IMG/VR virus record: IMGVR_UViG_3300044621_000144
Location: 1 to 22,283 of that record
Source: a virus
Strand: one strand, 5' to 3'
DNA: 22,283 bases
The position numbers were made by a program, and so were the translations under genes. This document shows, one piece after another, positions 19,348 to 22,283 of the stretch. The notes under the pieces were generated by a model. That model was not told the origin of the DNA. It saw only the letters and a list, made by a program, of their open reading frames with translations, and searched no databases. Every line of letters begins with the position of its first letter. Position 1 is the stretch's first letter.

Positions 19348-22283
19348 ATGGCACGACTGTTTACCGAACAAGAGTTTGATGACTCTGCCAATGAGGACTA
19401 TCTGCGAAACATCGTGGGTGGAGGGGTTGCTCCCGCTCCTGTTCCTGCTCCTGCTTCTGCGCCAGACTATTCCGGCCTTCTGACCGGCTACTACCAAGAC
19501 ATCCTGGGCCGCGCCCCGGATCAGGGCGGTTTTGACTTCTGGATGAATGCTCTTCAGTCTGGAGATTACACACCAGAGTTTGTTAAGGGGCAGTTCCTTT
19601 CTTCGCCAGAGTATCAGGCGCTTGTCGCATCTCGCACAACCACGGCTGCGCCGACGACTACTACCGCGCCGACGACTACTCTCGCACCTATCATCACCAC
19701 GGCTGCGCCGACGATTACTACCGCGCCGACGACTACTCTCGCACCTATCATCACCACGGCTGCGCCGACGACCACTATCGCGCCGACGACCACTATTGCG
19801 CCGACGACGACTGAGGCCCCGGTTACCACGGCTGCGCCGACAACCACGGCTGCGCCGACGACTACCGTGGCTCCGACGACTACCGTGGCTCCGACGACTA
19901 CCGTGGCTCCGACGACTACTGCCGCACCGACGACCACGACTGCGCCCACTGCCAATACTCCAGGCGGCGCAGCCACAGCGTTTGCAAACAAACTCAGCAA
20001 CATCTCTTCACCGTACGAACTTACGGATGAAGATCTAAAGTTTGGCGACTACACCGTCAACTACGACGCAAGTTACGACACATCTGGTAACTGGACCTAT
20101 GGGAACATTACCGTCACTGCGCCGGAGGTAACCACCAGTAAGGGTGTCCCCGCCCAGGTTCTGTATGACTATGACAAGGGCGGCAACCTTCTTGGCTATC
20201 GCGTTGATTTCAGAACGGGTGGTGACAGCGGAGTAGTTGTCAACTTTAACCCTGACGGGTCTGTAACCAGTCAGAACAAGTACGACCGCTCCGAAGGCTG
20301 GCGTCCATTTGTAGGTTCTGCTCTTGCGCTGTTTGGCTCAGTCGCACTGCCCGGGCTTGCAAATGTTTTAGGGGGTGGCTTAACCGGCAGCGCACTTGCC
20401 GGTGGAATTCTGGGTGGTGCCGGTGCCGCTGTAGCCGGTGCTGAGGGCTCGGACATTCTTCGCGCTGCCGCTACTGGGGCCGCAGGTTCTGTTGCGGGCC
20501 AACTAGGAAATCAACTTGGTACTTCCGTAAGCCAAACAATTGGTGGCATTCCCGGAGACATAGTTGGTGGTGCGATCAAGGGGGGCATTCAGGCGCTCCC
20601 TGGGGCCATTGCAACCGGCGACATTGGTGCGGTTGGAACCGGTGCTTTGACTGGCGGCGTCACCGGAGGCGCAACGGCTGTGGGGAGCGCCCTGACACAA
20701 GGGCTCGGTATCACGCCCCAACAAGTCAATGCAGGCATAAATCTGGTCCGGGCTGTTGAGGCTGGTAACACCACGGCGGCAATCAACGCCGCAGCCGGAT
20801 TGGTCAACAACCCCGACGTAACGGTAGCGGCTAAAGCCTACACCCTGATGCAAGCGGCGCAGGGGGGTAACCCCATAGCCATGTTTGCTGCGGCGCAGCA
20901 GTTGGCGAGTGCCATCAATGCGTCCCCCACATTCAGAACCGCCACCACGACGACTACTGCACCTACCGCAACCTCCGGGCTCGGCGCAACCCAGTCTGAG
21001 TTGGAGCAGATCGCCGCCGGGGCGGGTTCATTCCAGACCACACCGGGTGTGATGTCACAGGATGCCCTGGATTTGATTACCGCTGTTGAGGGTGGGGAAG
21101 GCGTCAAAGAAGCGTTTGTTGCCCCGGCAGTGGGACTTGCCGCATCCCCTGCGGCACAGCAGATTGCCCAACAACTTATTCAGCGTGCCCAGAATATGGC
21201 CGCAACCCCTGCGGGGCAGGAGGCACTTCGGCAGGCTGCAACATCCAGTACCGCAGTTCGGGATCTGCTAATCACGTCCGGCGTGTTTACTGCCGCAGGC
21301 ATGGCGTCGTTCCTTCAAGGCGGCGCTATGGTGCCGCCCAACTTGCAAACGCAAACCCAGACGGGTACCGGTGCTGGCACCGGTGCAGTTATCCCCGGAC
21401 AGGCTCAAGATGTAATAGACCTTGCCGCAGGGCGTGTCCCAGGCACTTCCACGGCAGTTACGCAACCCGGCACCTCCACGGCGGGTACCCAAACAGTCAA
21501 CGTCACGGCACCTCGCGTGACCCCCGGCAGTACAACGGGCGATACGTTTACCCCTGAAGCCTGGGATTTGTTTACTGGTACAGGTACTGGCACAGGTCTG
21601 GCTACCTCTGACGCACAGCGCCTTGCGGATCGTCTTGGGATTTCCACGAACACCGCAAGTGCATTGTTGCAAGCCAATCCCGATTTGTTTGGTGATTTGA
21701 TTGGTGGCACCACACTGGGTGCAACGCCGCTTGATTTAGACAAAATGAATTTGCGCGAACTGCGCATGTTGGAAAACGACCTCCTTCGGGGCGGTAGCAC
21801 CGGTGCAGGGGAGGTTGACTTTAATGTCTATGGTGGTCGGGGCACCTCAAACCCAGTTATTGCTTTAGATTCCAACGGCAAAGAAATCCGACTTCAAGAC
21901 TTTATTTCGATTGTTAACCAAGAACTTATAACTCGTGGGGTTACCTCAACCACCGTAGCGCCGACAACTACCGTAGCGCCGACAACCACGGCTGCGCCGA
22001 CAACCACGGCTGCGCCGACAACCACGGCTGCGCCAACGACTACCGTAAGACCCACGACCACCGTAGCGCCGACAACCACGGCTGCGCCGACAACCACGGC
22101 TGCGCCGACAACCACCGTAGCGCCGACAACCACCGTAGCGCCGACAACCACCGTAGCGCCGACAACCACCGTAGCGCCGACAACCACCGTAGCGCCGACA
22201 ACCACGGCTGCGCCGACAACCACGGCTGCGCCGACAACCACGGCTGCGCCGACAACCACGGCTGCGCCGACAACCACGGCTGC
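19348..22283 (+). CDS. Very large virion-type protein with DUF4214 and mucin-like repeats (3' end outside window)
   Basis: The frame is open from ATG 19348 to the window end, 978 codons, with no stop. Residues 41-94 match the DUF4214 pattern: LTGYYQDILGRAPDQGGFDF, then W and FLSSPEYQAL. Residues 97-205 are a Thr/Pro/Ala-rich mucin-like array (TTTAAP). A soluble region (about 206-316, DYTVNYDASYDTSGNWTYG) is followed by Gly/Ala-rich hydrophobic stretches with glycine-zipper character (about 318-395, LAGGILGGAGAAVAGAEG) and long Ala-rich helices to about 620. A Gly/Thr-rich part and an acidic helix (DLDKMNLRELRMLENDLL) precede a second TTTVAP/TTTAAP array from residue 870 onward. Combining an adhesin-type domain, flexible linkers and membrane-active-looking segments, it may be an ejection, tail-tip or surface protein. 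This is inference. Confidence 0.78.
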   Translation, partial: MARLFTEQEFDDSANEDYLRNIVGGGVAPAPVPAPASAPDYSGLLTGYYQDILGRAPDQGGFDFWMNALQSGDYTPEFVKGQFLSSPEYQALVASRTTTAAPTTTTAPTTTLAPIITTAAPTITTAPTTTLAPIITTAAPTTTIAPTTTIAPTTTEAPVTTAAPTTTAAPTTTVAPTTTVAPTTTVAPTTTAAPTTTTAPTANTPGGAATAFANKLSNISSPYELTDEDLKFGDYTVNYDASYDTSGNWTYGNITVTAPEVTTSKGVPAQVLYDYDKGGNLLGYRVDFRTGGDSGVVVNFNPDGSVTSQNKYDRSEGWRPFVGSALALFGSVALPGLANVLGGGLTGSALAGGILGGAGAAVAGAEGSDILRAAATGAAGSVAGQLGNQLGTSVSQTIGGIPGDIVGGAIKGGIQALPGAIATGDIGAVGTGALTGGVTGGATAVGSALTQGLGITPQQVNAGINLVRAVEAGNTTAAINAAAGLVNNPDVTVAAKAYTLMQAAQGGNPIAMFAAAQQLASAINASPTFRTATTTTTAPTATSGLGATQSELEQIAAGAGSFQTTPGVMSQDALDLITAVEGGEGVKEAFVAPAVGLAASPAAQQIAQQLIQRAQNMAATPAGQEALRQAATSSTAVRDLLITSGVFTAAGMASFLQGGAMVPPNLQTQTQTGTGAGTGAVIPGQAQDVIDLAAGRVPGTSTAVTQPGTSTAGTQTVNVTAPRVTPGSTTGDTFTPEAWDLFTGTGTGTGLATSDAQRLADRLGISTNTASALLQANPDLFGDLIGGTTLGATPLDLDKMNLRELRMLENDLLRGGSTGAGEVDFNVYGGRGTSNPVIALDSNGKEIRLQDFISIVNQELITRGVTSTTVAPTTTVAPTTTAAPTTTAAPTTTAAPTTTVRPTTTVAPTTTAAPTTTAAPTTTVAPTTTVAPTTTVAPTTTVAPTTTVAPTTTAAPTTTAAPTTTAAPTTTAAPTTTA
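19636..19956 (+). repeat. First Thr/Pro mucin-like repeat array
   Basis: Degenerate 18-bp and 9-12-bp units encoding TTTAAP, TTTVAP, TTTIAP and IITTAAP. Copies differ at synonymous and some non-synonymous positions. Three adjacent near-identical units (GTGGCTCCGACGACTACC) lie around 19867-19920, indicating recent local expansion inside an older array. Confidence 0.88.
19644..19757 (+). repeat. 57-bp tandem duplication inside the first array
   Basis: Bases 19644-19700 and 19701-19757 match over the 57-base unit that covers the TAPTTTLAPIITT block; I see a single mismatch (GACGACT vs GACGATT). The unit is 19 codons, so the frame is kept. It is a higher-order copy spanning several of the shorter units. 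Confidence 0.8.
21955..22283 (+). repeat. Second mucin-like array, 18-bp units, running off the window
   Basis: Eighteen complete 18-bp units plus five bases of a nineteenth. Most are GCTGCGCCGACAACCACG (AAPTTT) or GTAGCGCCGACAACCACC (VAPTTT). Only two adjacent units in the middle (22027-22062) diverge strongly. Units of the two types occur in blocks, for example four identical VAPTTT units in a row. The near-identity at the DNA level indicates recent expansion. The true length may differ from the assembled one. Confidence 0.93.

Noticed and set aside
19547-20038. Plus-strand Arg/Leu-rich frame in the repeat region
   Set aside because: It is an off-frame reading of the same low-complexity array; the DUF4214 frame is continuous through it.
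21894-22277. Minus-strand frame encoding VVVGAA repeats
   Set aside because: It is the antisense reading of the Thr/Pro array; periodic DNA leaves several frames open.
21955-22283. Possible CRISPR array
   Set aside because: Units are contiguous 18-mers without spacers and are in frame within a coding sequence.
19348-22283. Tape measure protein
   Set aside because: There is no tail tube or sheath gene nearby, and the DUF4214 domain plus mucin-like arrays do not fit a tape measure; the missing C-terminus leaves it formally open.

Overview
The window is a contiguous stretch of the structural and lysis region of a tailed bacteriophage (or a prophage remnant of one). Every supported gene lies on the + strand, and most neighbours overlap by a few bases (ATGA, TGATG or GTGA junctions) or are separated by fewer than 15 bases. 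The only gap with transcriptional signals is the one after the capsid gene. Two connector-like proteins, a propeller-like nozzle candidate, and the absence of any recognisable tape measure, tail tube or sheath suggest a short-tailed (podovirus-like) phage. A GH24 lysozyme with a three-TM-type holin points to a Gram-negative host. Several small proteins are of kinds I associate with uncultured aquatic (marine or freshwater) phages. Host and source cannot be fixed from the sequence.

Layout. (1) 1-651: 3' part of the major capsid protein gene, then a strong intrinsic terminator. (2) 759-3301: ten small genes encoding a repeat-bearing virion-type protein, a beta-rich protein, a membrane/coiled-coil protein and several very basic Lys/Gly-rich proteins, three of which carry the same C-terminal peptide. 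(3) 3302-6882: a connector-like protein with an inserted beta domain, a Cys4 zinc-ribbon protein, two more basic proteins, a second connector-like protein, and a pair of paralogous beta-rich proteins flanking a 65-aa protein. (4) 6909-9989: two large repeat-rich fibre-type proteins and a coiled-coil protein. (5) 9989-12324: four consecutive, mutually divergent Fe(II)/2-oxoglutarate oxygenase genes. (6) 12324-14425: a glycine-rich protein with collagen-like Gly-Asn-Pro triplets, a conserved unknown, a fibre/tail assembly chaperone-like protein and a small unknown. (7) 14429-16075: a lysis cassette of three small membrane proteins and a GH24 lysozyme. (8) 16091-19314: a nozzle or DNA-stabilisation-like protein and a large virion protein. 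(9) 19348-22283: a very large protein, open at the window end, with a DUF4214 domain, mucin-like Thr/Pro repeats and Gly/Ala-rich hydrophobic segments.

The most interesting candidate system is regions 5-6. Four oxygenase genes, at least two with prolyl-4-hydroxylase-like signatures, run without a gap into a gene for a glycine-rich protein that has proline in the Y position of Gly-X-Y triplets, the position collagen prolyl hydroxylases use. A self-contained phage module that hydroxylates its own adhesin is a testable inference, not something the sequence proves. Next in interest are the C-terminal peptide shared by adjacent basic proteins and the mucin-like repeat protein.
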